The position numbers and the translations under genes are program-made. The notes beneath the pieces are model-generated. The model was not told where the DNA came from, made no database searches, and saw nothing but the letters and a program-made list of their open reading frames with translations. DNA of 64,000 nucleotides from Tolypeutes matacus (lineage: Eukaryota; Chordata; Mammalia; Cingulata; Chlamyphoridae): NCBI GenBank assembly GCA_026826555.1, contig JAKSZT010054396.1, positions 15,722,166-15,786,165 of the forward strand, read 5' to 3'. Shown here piece after piece: positions 11,601 through 22,274 of the stretch. Position 1 is the stretch's first letter. Every line of letters starts with the position of its first letter.

Positions 11601-11699
11601 TCATCAACAACAAGAAATTGTGGATGGGACAGAATTGGAAAACAAATTCAACTTTGGATACAATGAGGTTTAAGTAGCTAGCTAGATGTTTATTCCTCA

Positions 11700-11829
11700 A
11701 ACAACTCTCTTGGGTAATTACCATTAGTATTTTGTTTTAAAGATGAATATACAGAGGCTAGAGAGGTTAGGTAATTTGCCCATGGTCACACAGCTACTAA
11801 TTCAAACTCAGGCAGTTTGGCTCTAGCAC
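11700..11829 (-). mobile_element. MIR SINE, antisense
   Basis: AGAGAGGTTAGGTAATTTGCC followed by CATGGTCACACAGCTACTAA is the classic complement of MIR. It is cut off by the LTR inserted at 11830. Confidence 0.85.
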
Positions 11830-12500
11830 TGTGCAGTTTGATATTATTGAATTCCAAAAAGAAATACTGATTATGTTTGTAAACTGGTCTATTCCTCTGG
11901 GCTAGTGATATTAGGTTGTACTGGATTCAGAAGTTTCACTTTTGCTTGATTAAATTATGATTAAGGCTTTGATTGGGCCACATCAGTAGGACCAAGGGGG
12001 TGGGAACTCACAGAGAAAATGACATGGCAGAGGAGAAAGTGAGAGTTTGGATCCTGGAGCTGAGAAGTAAGCACACAGAGAAGCAGATACATGAGGAAAG
12101 GAGGAGGCTCCATTAGACACAGCAGAGGCCCTGGGAAAAGAGATAAGCTGTTCACCTGATAGATTACAGCTGGCCTTGTGGAGAGACCAGAGCAGCTGAG
12201 GCTGGAGAGAAATGAGCCAGGGAGAGAGAGACAAGACTTGTCCCAGCCTGAGGCTCAGATTGGAAGAAGCTGGGACCATGGAGCCTTGGGAGGAGAAGGA
12301 AGGCTGAACCCTTGCAGACATTGCCTGCCATCTTGTATCAACACGAGGCAACAGACTCTGGCTGAGAAAGTACCTCTTATGGTAACTTGAGTTGGACTCT
12401 TTAGGGCCTTGTGACTCTAAGCTTTTATCCCAAATAAATACCCTTCATAAAAACCAACAGATTTCTGGTGTTTTGCATCAGCACCCCTTTTGCTAATACA
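11830..12500 (+). mobile_element. Solo LTR of a MaLR/ERVL-like family
   Basis: Starts TGTGCAGTTTGATATTATTG and ends CTTTTGCTAATACA, with CCCAAATAAATACCC as polyadenylation region near 12429. A perfect 5-bp TSD AGCAC (11825-11829, 12501-12505) is the hallmark of ERVL/MaLR integration. No internal region remains. Family members lie at 32722, 36143, 38856 and 63835. Open frames of 122 and 70 codons inside are incidental. Confidence 0.88.
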
Positions 12501-12689
12501 AGCACCTAGGCAGTAATAAGAGAAATGAGAACCAAAACTGAATGATGTCACAAGAAGCTAAAGGAAAATGGAGTTTCAAGAAGAAAATGGGCTAGTGTGA
12601 AATAACTTTAGCAAGCATTTCCAGTTGCAGGGACAAATAGGGCACAGAAGCTGAATTGCAATGGTTTTAAAGGAAAACATGCAGAGGTG

Positions 12690-12935
12690 AAGAGAAGATA
12701 ATTAGAATTTATTGTGTGCCTACTGTTGCTAATTCTACATGTTATCTCATTAAATTTCATAACACTCCTATGAAGTAGATGACAGCTTTGTTTGATAGAA
12801 CATAAACAGAGCTTCAGGAAGGTTACTTAACTTGCCTACAACTACCCAGTTACTAAGTTTGAGAGCCAGGATTTGAAGCAAGGTGTGTCTGACTCTGAAG
12901 CTTATGTTCTTTTCCATTCTATCATGCTACTCCAA
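12690..12935 (-). mobile_element. MIR SINE, antisense
   Basis: ATTATTGTGTGCCTAC-like start, GAAGGTTACTTAACTTGCC and GAGCCAGGATTTGAAGC are complements of consecutive MIR blocks. Confidence 0.8.
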
Positions 12936-13950
12936 AGAAACTGATCCATGACCTGACAGGAAAGCACAAGTAGCTCACAAACTATCTGTTTAACATTGTT
13001 TTCAGATTTTACTGAAGATCAATGTGAAGCTCAATAGTCTAAACAATTTTGAAAATTTGGACATTTGTCCAAGTGAAGCCTTCTGGTATGCTTCCATTTA
13101 CCAGGATTCCCTGGATAACAGGTTATCTGACTAACAACATGTGCAAATCCTTTCAATATCTTCCAATATGATTAATTTGGACTTAGACACTTGAACTCAA
13201 TCCTTAGTTTCATATTTTGATTTTTGCTTAAAGTTACATCATAACATGGTTCTAATTTTTCAATACAAATATTCTCCAAAGAAGAATTGAAACACCTGTC
13301 ATAAAGCAGTCAGGTCTTGCTAACCTTAGCTCATCTCTTCTAATCATTCAGACCAAAAAAAACCCAAAATACCAAATAACAATAGTATATGAAATTTAGA
13401 ATTTTACAGAACATACTTACACATATGGGGCTCAAAAAATCCTATAGAAATTGAGAGAGGCAAATTATATTTCAAGGGACAGAAAAGTTAAGTTTCCATA
13501 ACTTAGAAAAACATTATAGCACCCCAATATTAGAAAGCGTTCTCTTCTTAAAAATCTCTTTAACCAAGGCAGAGCATTAGAAAAACCCAACAATGTAAGA
13601 GTTACTATATTTTAGTTAGGAGACTTTCATTGTCTTTACTACTAAATGGTCCTTATTCTAATACTTACAAAATGAAGCAATCCATTCAAAAGGGCTATAA
13701 AATGGGGAATCACTCAACTCTCAAGTCTCAGAAAAAAAAAAAAAAAGGATATCCTACATAACACAAATTTTATTTACTTGCTCGCAAAACTTCATTTTAG
13801 AGTAGGAGATGAAATTGGTAAATTAAAAAAATCACAACAGAGGTGAACAAAGTGCTGTAAATACCCTGCCCAGGGAGTAACTGCCAAAGGAAATAGGGAA
13901 AACTTCATACTGTAGTGGACTGAAAGGATAAGAGTTTACCAAGCAAAAAA
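12936..13950. other. Unique non-coding sequence
   Basis: No repeat or gene recognised. It ends in a 23-nt A run at about 13949-13971. Confidence 0.45.
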
Positions 13951-13971
13951 AAAAAAAAAAAAAAAAAAAAG

Positions 13972-14200
13972 GAAGAAAGCATACTCTAAGCAGAAGGAAC
14001 AGCCTGTTCAAAGGTGCACAGGCATGAACAAACACAATATATTCAAAGAAGTGCAAGTTGTTTGGTTAGATTAGTGCAAAGAGGATAGGACAATGAAGTT
14101 TGGATTTATCCTTACAGGCATTAAGAAGTCACTGAGGAATGATGTTATCAGATATGTATATTTAAAGGTAAAATCAGTGGAAGGCAGTAGACTAAAAGAA
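13972..14200 (-). mobile_element. L2 LINE, antisense, 5' piece
   Basis: GAAGGAACAGCCTGTTCAAAGG and the later TTGGATTTATCC ... AAGAAGTCACTGAGGAATGA follow the complement of L2. The piece is interrupted by the DAS at 14218. Confidence 0.65.
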
Positions 14201-14217
14201 ATTAAAAAATGAGGACA

Positions 14218-14328
14218 GGGTCGGATGTGGCTCAACTGGTTGGGCATCTGTCTCCCATATGGAAGGACCCGGGTTTGATCCCTGGGACCTCCCGGTAAAA
14301 AAAAAATAAAAAAAAAAAATAAAAAAAT
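14218..14328 (+). mobile_element. Short DAS-I-type SINE
   Basis: GGTCGGATGTGGCTCAACTGG, GGGTTTGATCCCTGGGACC, then an A-rich tail punctuated by T. A perfect 13-bp TSD AAAAATGAGGACA flanks it at 14205-14217 and 14329-14341. Confidence 0.95.
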
Positions 14329-14529
14329 AAAAATGAGGACAATAGCAAGATGCCTGTTGCAAAAAACCTGATAAGTAACAAAGGTCAGAAGTAGGGGGAT
14401 AAGACTAAAGCACTCAAGAGACATTCAGGCTGTATAAGCAATTTGGCTTTGTGAGGCATTAGACATGCAGCTAACCAATAAAAGAGGCAGATATGTTTAG
14501 AATTTCTGATTCATATGGCTGGAGGATGA

Positions 14530-14650
14530 TTCATTCTACAAATATTTACTGAATACCTAATATATATAAGGCACTGTTCAAGACCCTGAGGATACAATTA
14601 TGAAAACAGACAAAAATTCCTGTTTCTGAAACTTAAATTTGAGTGAATGG
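14530..14650 (-). mobile_element. L2 LINE 3' terminus, antisense
   Basis: TACAAATATTTACTGAATACC, then GGCACTGTTCAAGACCCTG and ACAAAAATTCCTGTTTCTG, is the complement of the L2 3'UTR end. Confidence 0.75.
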
Positions 14651-14884
14651 TATTTCATTACTGAAATTTAAAAAGAAAAGAAAAAAGGAAGAATAGGTTT
14701 TGGTTTTGAGGGAGATTGGGGAGAGATGAATGTGATTAGGTTATTTACTTTGCTTGCTGCCAGCCCTCTAGGAAAAGAAGGCTAGAAGTACAGGAGAAGT
14801 AGATAGGTTTTCAGTGTACAATCTGAAGGGGTCTTCTGAGTATTTTAAAGCACTTCAAAATAATACATAAATACAAATAAAAAC

Positions 14885-15260
14885 ACAATATAATTTTCCG
14901 CCTTTTGACTGGTAAAGATGAAGGAGTTGCACAATACCCAAGTTGACAAGGGTATGGGAAAAAACAATAACTCTTACGCAATATTTGTTGGTGGGAATAT
15001 AAATTAGTAGAAACTATCTGGAGGGCAGCTGGCAATATGTATCAAAAATTTTAATGCACATGCTGTTTTGTCCTCAAATTTCATTACTAAGAATTTAGAC
15101 TAAGAAGATAACAGGGCAGGTGTGCAAAGATATATGATGTATATGATGTTTCCTTCAGTGTTGTTTTTAATAGTCAAACAAAAACTACAACAAGAAATCA
15201 GAAACATTCTAAATGTCCATTCATAGATCTCTACCATCAAGGACAGATATCCATAACACC
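14885..15260 (+). mobile_element. L1-related LINE fragment
   Basis: GTTGGTGGGAATATAAATTAG, CTATCTGGAGGGCAGCTGGC and CATTCTAAATGTCCATTC are hallmarks of the ORF2 end/3' region of old L1 elements. The frame is destroyed. Confidence 0.65.
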
Positions 15261-16749
15261 TTTTGGGTCAAAAAAAAAGGAAAAAAAAGTTATAATACAG
15301 CATGTATAGTAACAGCCCATTAATGTTAAATCTATTTATATTAATTAATATATTATTCTTACATAATATGTAGAACAGATAGAAATAGAGATTGAGATCT
15401 GGAATGGTATTCCAGCTGTCATATCTGAGTAGCGAGATTCTGAATGATTTTTATTTTCACTTTTTTATTTTTTGGTATTGATTTTTCATTACATTGATAA
15501 TTTATTATTCCAGTAAAAGAAAAGCTAGTTTTTATTTTGAAGGAAGAGGAGGGCTGTTTACACGTTAAGATTTACTGTAAGAAAGGGACCTAGGTTGATG
15601 AAGAAATGGGCTGGTAGGTGAAGAAAGTGGCAACAGTGGGGTATATAAGTAGAAGGGGAGGCAGAGGGTAAGGACATTAAGTAAGAACATCCATTATATG
15701 GGTCACTGGGTGACAGGACTGACCCACAACAGCTGGGTAGTCCCTAAAAGCTGGGGATAGGTGCAATACTACACAAAATCTTTGTAACCTTCATAAGGCA
15801 GATATTCATATCCTGGAGACTGTATTCATTTGATTCTAGTTTTAGAACCAATGGCATCCCCACGCATGTGCACATATGCAGAATCTGGTGAGGAAAAACA
15901 ACAATCCCAAATCCCTGTAGCAACCATAATCCTACCTGGAACAGGGCCAGGAAAAGCTGTGTCTCCAGCATTTCTGAGAAAACTGTGGTTGCTACTTTTC
16001 AAATTAAAATGCAAAGCAGCTCACTCCAGTGTCACTGGGAACTGTCAGAAAGGGATTATGGTTCCCACCCCAAGGATACAGGTCAGCTAAACAATACCCA
16101 TCTTCCAGTGCTGAGAAGGAGGGAGAAGGAAAAGATTAGGCTTGTTTCCAAATAGCAGTCCCGCCTGCTTGTTACCGTGGTAACCTCCATTCCCTGAGCT
16201 GCTCTCATTTGTCTTTCTCTGCCTGACCTTCATGTTGCGCTGACAGTAACAGGGGAGGAAAAGGTGCCCGCCTGCCAAGCTAAGCACTCAAGCTGAGGGC
16301 ACTGAGAAAAAAAAAGAGGCACTTAAAGTCCCTCTCATTCTAGACTTGAAACTGTGACCTTCGGATGATTAGAGTCCTGAAAGAGATTTCTGGTGGCCCT
16401 TGTCATTCCATCATTCCATCCTTCCATCCCCTGCTCTCAGGGCCACTTCACTTCTCTGATGTACCACTTAGTGTGAGGAATCTGAGTCAGAGTCAAGTGG
16501 GTAGGAGAAAAATCAAAGAGAAAAGAAAAAAACAAGGAATGGCAAACTGAAGAATAGAGGTAATAAAATATTAACTCAAAACTGCTTGGGAAAAAAACAC
16601 CAAAAAAACTGCTTGAGACAACTATCAGTATATTGGTTAAGTACAGTTTTTAGTTTCTTCTCTCTTCCAGATTTGTGCCATGTGTTCAATCAGTGGAGGT
16701 GTGAGGGAAATTAAGTTACTTGGGATAGGGCTGGGGGAAGGATCCAAAT
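15261..16749. other. Unique block with a candidate regulatory element
   Basis: No interspersed repeat recognised. The part at roughly 15830-16320 is less AT-rich than its surroundings and holds a palindromic X-box (16171-16184). Small opposing open frames (15826-16090) lack support. If any of this window is conserved regulatory DNA, this is a leading candidate. Confidence 0.4.
16171..16184. promoter_or_regulatory. Palindromic RFX X-box motif
   Basis: GTTACCGTGGTAAC is a perfect inverted repeat of two GTTACC half-sites with a 2-nt centre. That is the dimeric architecture bound by RFX transcription factors, which regulate ciliary and immune genes. Binding is inferred from the motif alone. No promoter or gene is visible beside it, so it would act as a distal element. 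Confidence 0.5.
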
Positions 16750-16763
16750 ACTTAGTGCTTTTT

Positions 16764-16857
16764 TTTTTTTTTTTTTTAGGTACTGGGGCCAGGGATTGAA
16801 CCCGGGACCTTGTATGTGGGAAGCCGACACTCAACCACTGAGCCACATCGGATCCCC
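16764..16857 (-). mobile_element. Short tRNA-like DAS-type SINE
   Basis: The reverse strand carries GATGTGGCTCAGTGGTTGAG and GGTTCAATCCCTGGCCCC. A perfect 14-bp TSD ACTTAGTGCTTTTT lies at 16750-16763 and 16858-16871. Confidence 0.95.
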
Positions 16858-16904
16858 ACTTAGTGCTTTTTAAAATTTTTCTTCAAATATATTTCTCCAT
16901 GAAA

Positions 16905-17215
16905 TTTAATCACTCAACCAATATTTATCCCCTACCTGTAGGTCCTGTGCTATTTAAGCATTGGGTATAGAGAGGTAAACAAAAGAGATCAGTAAATAAA
17001 TATAAATTAGAAACGGCTATTAAGGAACAAACAAGGTATGTGATGAGAGAACAGGGATGGAACTACTTAGGGCAGTAAGGAACGGTATCTCTGAAGAGGT
17101 TAAATTTAAGATGAGACCTGAAAGAAGAGAAGGAGCATGCACAAGAAAAGCCTAGGGTGCAGACAGAGGGAACAGCATATGCAAACCCCTAAGGCAAGAA
17201 AGTGCTTAGCCTATA
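16905..17215 (-). mobile_element. L2 LINE 3' region, antisense
   Basis: CAACCAATATTTATCCCCTACC ... AGAGGGAACAGCATATGCAAA follows the complement of L2, ending near the GGCAAGAAAGTGCTTAGC block. Confidence 0.75.
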
Positions 17216-17422
17216 TTTGAAGTCCATATTTCATTATATATTACTTGACACTCTTACAGAAAACTGAGTTTGCCAAATTTAGAAGTTTAGGAGGCCCAGG
17301 GAATGGGTAATAGTAGGCCAGCTAACCTTTTTAAAGTTTAGTCAAATGTTATCCATTGAGTTCACCAATGAATGAGTTACTAAGGTATCAACTACAAAGA
17401 TGGTCTATGGACAGTTCATTCT

Positions 17423-17775
17423 GGGAAGTGGATGTGGCTCAAGTGATTGGGCTCCTGCCTACCACATGGGAGGTCCCTGGTTTGGTTCCTGGTGCCTCCT
17501 AAAGAAGACAGCAAGCTGGTGCAATGGGCAGGCGCCGCAAGCTGATGCCACAAGATGACGCAACAAGATACACAAGAAGAAAAACATAATGAGAGACACA
17601 ACAAAACAGGGAATGGAGGTGGCTCAAGAGATCAGGCACCTTCCTCCACATCGGAGGTCCTGAGTTCGTTTCCCTGTGCCTCCTAAAAGACACAAGGAAG
17701 ATGGACACAGCAAGTGCAAACAATGAAGGGGTGGGAAAAAATAAATAAATAAAATAAATCTTAAAAAAAAAAAAC
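17423..17775 (+). mobile_element. Dimeric DAS-type SINE
   Basis: Unit 1 (GGAAGTGGATGTGGCTCAAG) and unit 2 (GGAGGTGGCTCAAGAGATC, from about 17617) are joined by a linker with CACAAGATGACGCAACAAG. The tail is AAATAAATAAATAAAATAAATC. Same architecture as the copies at 1416 and 63367 (reverse). No clean TSD was read. Confidence 0.88.
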
Positions 17776-17839
17776 AACCAACCAATCAACCAACAAACAA
17801 ATAAAAAAACCTGTAGTTTCTGTCTTTCCTGTAGGTTCA

Positions 17840-18300
17840 TGTATTTCCCAGTCCCTGTGTTCCTACCGGCCCCCTAGCTATGGGAATTAGTTCAGCATCA
17901 ATCTTTTTTTACATTTCTTCTAAAATAAGCTGCTGATTGAATATTTCTTTTTTGGGGGGTGGGGGAAGTGTCATCCTTAATATGCCTGTTCATGATATAA
18001 AACCCCTTGAATCTCTCTTGCATCTTCTTCAAACATTCAAACTTGAAAGGTTCTACCACAAAAAGTGTTAATAGAGCCAGGGAACAAACACCAATTCTTA
18101 TCCATTCAATTCTATTACAGGAAGAATGAGTTCTGGTTAGTAAGAGAACTACATATTTTGGATTATCAGAACCTTCTGGATTATTCTTGAATATTGGTTC
18201 TTTCTTGAATACCAGTTGGAATCTTCAGATTACAAAAGGCCAGATTATTAGAATTTCACTGTATCACAAGCATTTTTCTGTGTCAATGAGCTATTAATTA
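17840..18300. other. Unique non-coding sequence
   Basis: AT-rich with no recognisable repeat or coding structure. Confidence 0.4.
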
Positions 18301-18313
18301 AAAACGTAATTTT

Positions 18314-18407
18314 GGGAAGCGGATGTAACTCAGTGGTTGAGTGCCTGCTTTTCATGTACAAGGTCCTGGGTTCAATCCCTGGTACCTCCTAAAAACAAAT
18401 TAAAAAA
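18314..18407 (+). mobile_element. Short tRNA-like DAS-type SINE
   Basis: GGGAAGCGGATGTAACTCAG, TGGTTGAGTGCCTGC, GGTTCAATCCCTGGTACC and an A-rich tail: a single tRNA-like unit. Confidence 0.85.
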
Positions 18408-18615
18408 ACCCATAACTTAAATGTTTGAATAATATTCTTTTGAAAGAATAAGCCATAATTTGATCAATATCCTATACATGAATGTTTACGTTGTGCATAT
18501 TTTCACTTGTATAATAATGAGAGTATTGTCTTAAAGGCTAAATCCCTTGCAAATGCTTCCTATTTTCATAGGATAAAGTCTTGCATCTGAGATTAGTCAA
18601 TAAAAGGGTAAGTAC

Positions 18616-18862
18616 GAGGGTGAAGTCTACTCTGCAGACCGCGAGGACCTCTATGCCTAGATGTTTTCTCACCTGCTCCTGCTTCAGAACCCCCCCAAAA
18701 GCTGGAGCCTTTTAGCCCCCACAGACAAGCTGGTGACATTCAGCAGCTTGGCCCCTTTTCCCTCTATTTTGTGCATGTTTTTGTGTTGTTGACCTCTTGG
18801 TGGCTTGTAATCCTGAACAAAATGTAACAATAAATTTTGTATAAATAAGAAAAAAAAAAAAA
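18616..18862 (+). pseudogene. PRPF8: PRPF8 processed pseudogene, 5'-truncated
   Basis: The insert begins inside a coding frame reading EGEVYSADREDLYA then TAG (18616-18660). This matches the C-terminus of the spliceosome core protein PRPF8 as I know it. A 3'UTR-like stretch, AATAAA (18829-18834) and poly(A) follow. A perfect 14-bp TSD AAAAGGGTAAGTAC (18602-18615, 18863-18876) shows L1-mediated retroposition of the mRNA 3' end. Only the last 14 codons remain, so it has no coding function. The retrocopy structure is seen directly; the gene identity rests on the 14-residue match. Confidence 0.88.
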
Positions 18863-19248
18863 AAAAGGGTAAGTACATTTTAAGAATTTTTGATGCATAC
18901 TATTCAACCAACTTCCAGGCTTTCTAGAGTTTCAAAAAAGGTATGCAATATTACTCACATATGTGGACTAATTTTTTAATTCTTTTCAGGACCTTTCTAA
19001 CTATTGCCAAAATGCAGTTTATTTGTCTCAACTCAAAGGATAACAACATTTTGTTTTTAATATCTTCCTGCCTATAACCCTGTAAACTGTTAACATTTAC
19101 AATCACTGCTTGTCTACATTTAAGGAGGTCTATGCTGATTTCTGGATTCCTTTCATGCGTTACAACCGATACTCAAAAGCCAAAATATATGCAGTTCAGT
19201 TCATCCTGTTCCTCTCCCACATATGTATGACCTTACATTTATATATAG

Positions 19249-19656
19249 TGTAGTAGGTTGAATTATGTTCCCCAAAGAAAAAAAAAACAACTAACGCTCT
19301 TAAATCTTAATCTCATTTCTGTAGGTGTGAACACATTGTAAATAGGAAATTTTGAAGATGTTATTTTTAATTAAGGTGTGGCCTACTGAATCAGGATGGG
19401 TCTTAATCCTGGAGGCCTTATAAAGAGAAAACTATGGGTAGGAGATAGAAGTTGGAAGTCAGCAGGAACTTTCTGGGAAAGGAGAGGGCATTGCCAAGTG
19501 ACAGGAAAGCCAAAGAACCCAAGTTGGTAGCCAAAATGCTACCAACCCCAGGAAAAAGCAAGCCTTCCAGCCTCTGAAATCATGACACAGAAAACTCCTG
19601 TTGTTTAAACCAACCCACTGTATAGTATTTGTCATAGCAGTCTGGAAACTAAGACA
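19249..19656 (+). mobile_element. Solo MaLR (MLT1-like) LTR
   Basis: Starts TGTAGTAGGTTGAATTATGTTCC and ends GGAAACTAAGACA. Internal GGTGTGAACACATTGTAAAT and GGATGGGTCTTAATCC parallel the copy at 6158. TATAG (19244-19248) and CATAG (19657-19661) match 4/5. Confidence 0.8.
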
Positions 19657-19929
19657 CATAGATAATATTTAAATAAAGTAAGGCCTGAAGCCCAAGAGCA
19701 CTGGTAGAGTCTGAATGCCTCTTGAGACAGGGCACAGAGGTTTCTTAAAGCACAGATTGGGAACTGCAATTTCTAATTAGCAAGCAGTTGGTGGCCAGGA
19801 AATATTTAAATTCATAAGCTAAATGGGGAGCCGTGCACAGTAAGTGTTTTTGATTCCTACCTCCAACTTCTAAAAAACTAGAATAGTGTATCAGCTTTTA
19901 TCACAATCAGTATGATCAACCATGCAACA

Positions 19930-20134
19930 TTTGAGAAATTATTTGTCAAAAGTCACAATACAGGGGAAAAAATCCAGGATAAAATATTATGGCACAGCTT
20001 TTACAGATACATCATAATAAATTGTATGGCCAAATGTTAAAAAAAATAGGGGATGATGTGGGAGAGAGAGGGGGTACATGGGAATCCCTCATACTTTTGG
20101 ATGTATCTTCTCTGTAACCTAAAATCTCTTTAAA
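19930..20134 (+). mobile_element. L1 3'UTR-like fragment
   Basis: GGTACATGGGAATCCCTCAT, TTCTCTGTAACCTAAAATCTC and a terminal AAAAATAAAGTTTATTTTA resemble the last part of mammalian L1 3'UTRs (as at 41440). It is followed directly by an antisense DAS dimer. Confidence 0.55.
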
Positions 20135-20145
20135 AATAAAGTTTA

Positions 20146-20519
20146 TTTTATTTTTTTAAAGATTTAGTTTATTTATTTATTTCACCCCCCTCATTGTTTG
20201 AGCTCACTGTCTGCTCTCTATGTCTGCTGGTCTTCTCTTTAGGAGGCACTGGGAACTGAACCTGGAACCTCCCATGTCGGAGCCTGGTGCTCAATCGCTT
20301 GAGCCACCTCCACTCCCTGCTTTTTGCTCTTTCATTGTGTTTCCTCTTTGTGTCTCCTTGTTCCATCATCTTGCTGAGTCAGCTCGCCGCGCCCATTGTG
20401 CCAGCTCACCCCGCCAGCTTGCTGTCTTCCTTGTCTTCTCCAGGAGACACTGGGAACCAAACCTGGGACCTCCCATGTGGTAGGCAGGAGCTCAATCATT
20501 TGAGCCACATCTGCTTCCC
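20146..20519 (-). mobile_element. Dimeric DAS-type SINE
   Basis: The reverse strand starts TGGGAAGCAGATGTGGCTCAAA, then unit 2 (GGAGTGGAGGTGGCTCAAGCG) and the ATAAATAAATAAACTAAATC tail. Flanking ATAAAGTTTA / GTAAAGTTTA indicate a TSD. Open frames of 66-121 codons across it are artefacts of the repeat. Confidence 0.9.
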
Positions 20520-20904
20520 AGTAAAGTTTACTATATTAAAAATACATATATTATGGTGCAAAGAACCAAATTCATTAGCATCGATCAGTCTCAGTTTTCA
20601 CTTATCTGTGAATACCCATCAAGAACTTTCAAAAAGGATAGCTCAATACTGAACAAACTACCTAAGTGTCTGGGTCTTTTTCTAAGATGTGAAATTTCTT
20701 AACCATTTTATTTATATATTCTTAACCTTGTGGAAAGCAGTATCACATATAAAAGAATGCTACTGAAAAGTTCCATAGATGAGGTCTATTTTAGGAAGGG
20801 ATAAAGGAAAGGTTTGGTTTACAAATGGGTGAAATAAGGAAAGGCAGATTCATCTTCATATAGAAGTAAAGGATGAACATAAGTAGGAGGAGATAATGAT
20901 TAAG

Positions 20905-21150
20905 AGAACTGGATTTTGAAGATAGCCAATAGCCAACTTGGGTTCAAAGAGATCTTCCACTTTGGTTATGCAACTTCAGGCAACTTTTTAAGGCCTCAGT
21001 TTTTTCATTAGTAAGGTAGAAATTATATTAGTATCTACATCACAGAACTATTATAAGAATTAAGTGAAATACCATATGTAAAGCATTTAGCATTGTTGCC
21101 TGGCACACAGTCTAGTAAATTTTAAATGCTGTTGCTGCTACACTTACTGT
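20905..21150 (+). mobile_element. MIR SINE
   Basis: AACTTGGGTTCAAAGAG, CAACTTTTTAAGGCCTCAG, then TTGTTGCCTGGCACACAGTC: MIR in sense order. It directly adjoins the decayed coding stretch at 21156. Confidence 0.78.
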
Positions 21151-21784
21151 TGTTATTAAATGTGTCCTAGGGATCCTCCAAAGAGACTACTTTTATCTCA
21201 GAACAAATACTGGAAGATTTTAACAGTTCTTTTCAGGCTAACAGCAGGTCAGGAATTGGCATCTAAATCATCAATTAAAAAACCAAATGAGTTTTTCTTC
21301 CTTTTTGGCTTTTCAAGTCCATCTTTACGTCACATTGGAACACGTGCATATAAAGCTGGTAAACTGTCCACAATTCTTGTAGATTGGGCTCCATCAGAAG
21401 AGCTTAAATGGAACTTGCTGGTGTTCATCTGAGCAAGCGAAGAATGAACCCAGGAGAGAAATTTCTAAAAAGACATTGCTTTGTGTAGTTAAACTACCTG
21501 GCCGATTTGGATAGCTGAAATACTGTCCTTGTTGCACTATTAAGACCGAAAAAGAGGATGTCATAATCTCCAGTAGTATCTACAACCTTCCCCCCTTCTT
21601 GTAGAACAAGCTGCATAACCCATGAGTACATAGTCTCCGAAGGCAGATAAAATTGGTCAATAGGTGATAAATTGATGATAATCCTATAATTCTCTAAGGA
21701 GTTGGAGGGAAAACATTTAATCTCTACTTTAGTGAGGCTGTTGGCTAACCACTTGTCTAAGAAGGAATTGAAAAAACAAATGGG

Positions 21785-21974
21785 GGAAGCGGCTGTGGCT
21801 CAATCAGTAGGGCTCCCGTTTACCATATGGGAGGCCCCGGGTTCGGTTCCCGGGGCCTCCTGGTGAAGGCAAGCCCGCCCGCATGGCGTGGTTAGCTGAC
21901 CCAGCGAGCACAAGCAGCAAGGGGGGGATAAATGAATAAATAAATAAAATCTTTAAAAAAAAAAAAAGAAAAAA
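21785..21974 (+). mobile_element. DAS-III-type SINE inside the decayed coding stretch
   Basis: Complete element: GGAAGCGGCTGTGGCTCAATC, GGGTTCGGTTCC, GTGGTTAGCTGACCCAGCG, G run, ATAAATGAATAAATAAAT, A tail. A perfect 15-bp TSD GAAAAAACAAATGGG lies at 21770-21784 and 21975-21989. The near-intact sequence indicates a recent insertion. Confidence 0.96.
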
Positions 21975-22059
21975 GAAAAAACAAATGGGTGGGACAGTTT
22001 CTAATAAGGGGGAAATGCCTACAGCACAAATACTTCCGTTGTCTTAAGATTTGGGGAGT

Positions 22060-22156
22060 TGGGGGCGGATGTGGCTCAGATGGTTGGGTGTCCGTCTCCT
22101 ATATGGAGGGACCTGGGTTCGATCCCCGGGACCTCCCCGTAAAAAAAAAAAAAAAA
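22060..22156 (+). mobile_element. Short DAS-I-type SINE inside the decayed coding stretch
   Basis: GGGGGCGGATGTGGCTCAGATGG, GGGTTCGATCCCCGGGACC and poly(A). The TSD AAGATTTGGGGAGT (22046-22059) versus AAGATCTGGGGAGT (22157-22170) matches 13/14. Confidence 0.95.
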
Positions 22157-22274
22157 AAGATCTGGGGAGTGTCCCAAAATTTCCCTCCCTTCTATAACAA
22201 GCAGACCTTAATTTGTCTGCAAAGGAAGCTTTTCTGGCTCTTACTATTAAATTTTCAAGCACCCTCAAGATTTC

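Larger units (their letters stand above)
21156..22268 (-). pseudogene. Decayed protein-coding stretch of unknown origin
   Basis: On the minus strand, once the two SINEs are discounted, long protein-like frames follow one another in the same direction. They include VLENLIVRARKASFADKL (near 22260-22205), SETMYSWVMQLVLQEGGK (near 21640-21590) and SFGFLIDDLDANS (near 21290-21250). The frame is open from about 22020 to 21495 across the SINE. At least two frame changes (near 21497 and 21400) and several in-frame stops follow, then a stop near 21158 beside an MIR. Codons match no family I can name. It could be a processed pseudogene, decayed exon(s) or an old integrated viral gene. AG/GT dinucleotides at 21757-21758 and 21496-21497 mimic an exon, but coding character continues beyond both. 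It is not functional in its present state. Confidence 0.45.

Noticed and set aside
11983..12351. 122-codon minus-strand frame
   Set aside because: Lies entirely inside a solo LTR, antisense to it.
21498..21756. 259-bp intact exon with AG acceptor and GT donor on the minus strand
   Set aside because: Coding character continues through both supposed splice sites (upstream past the SINE, downstream after a frame change), so a decayed continuous coding sequence explains it better.
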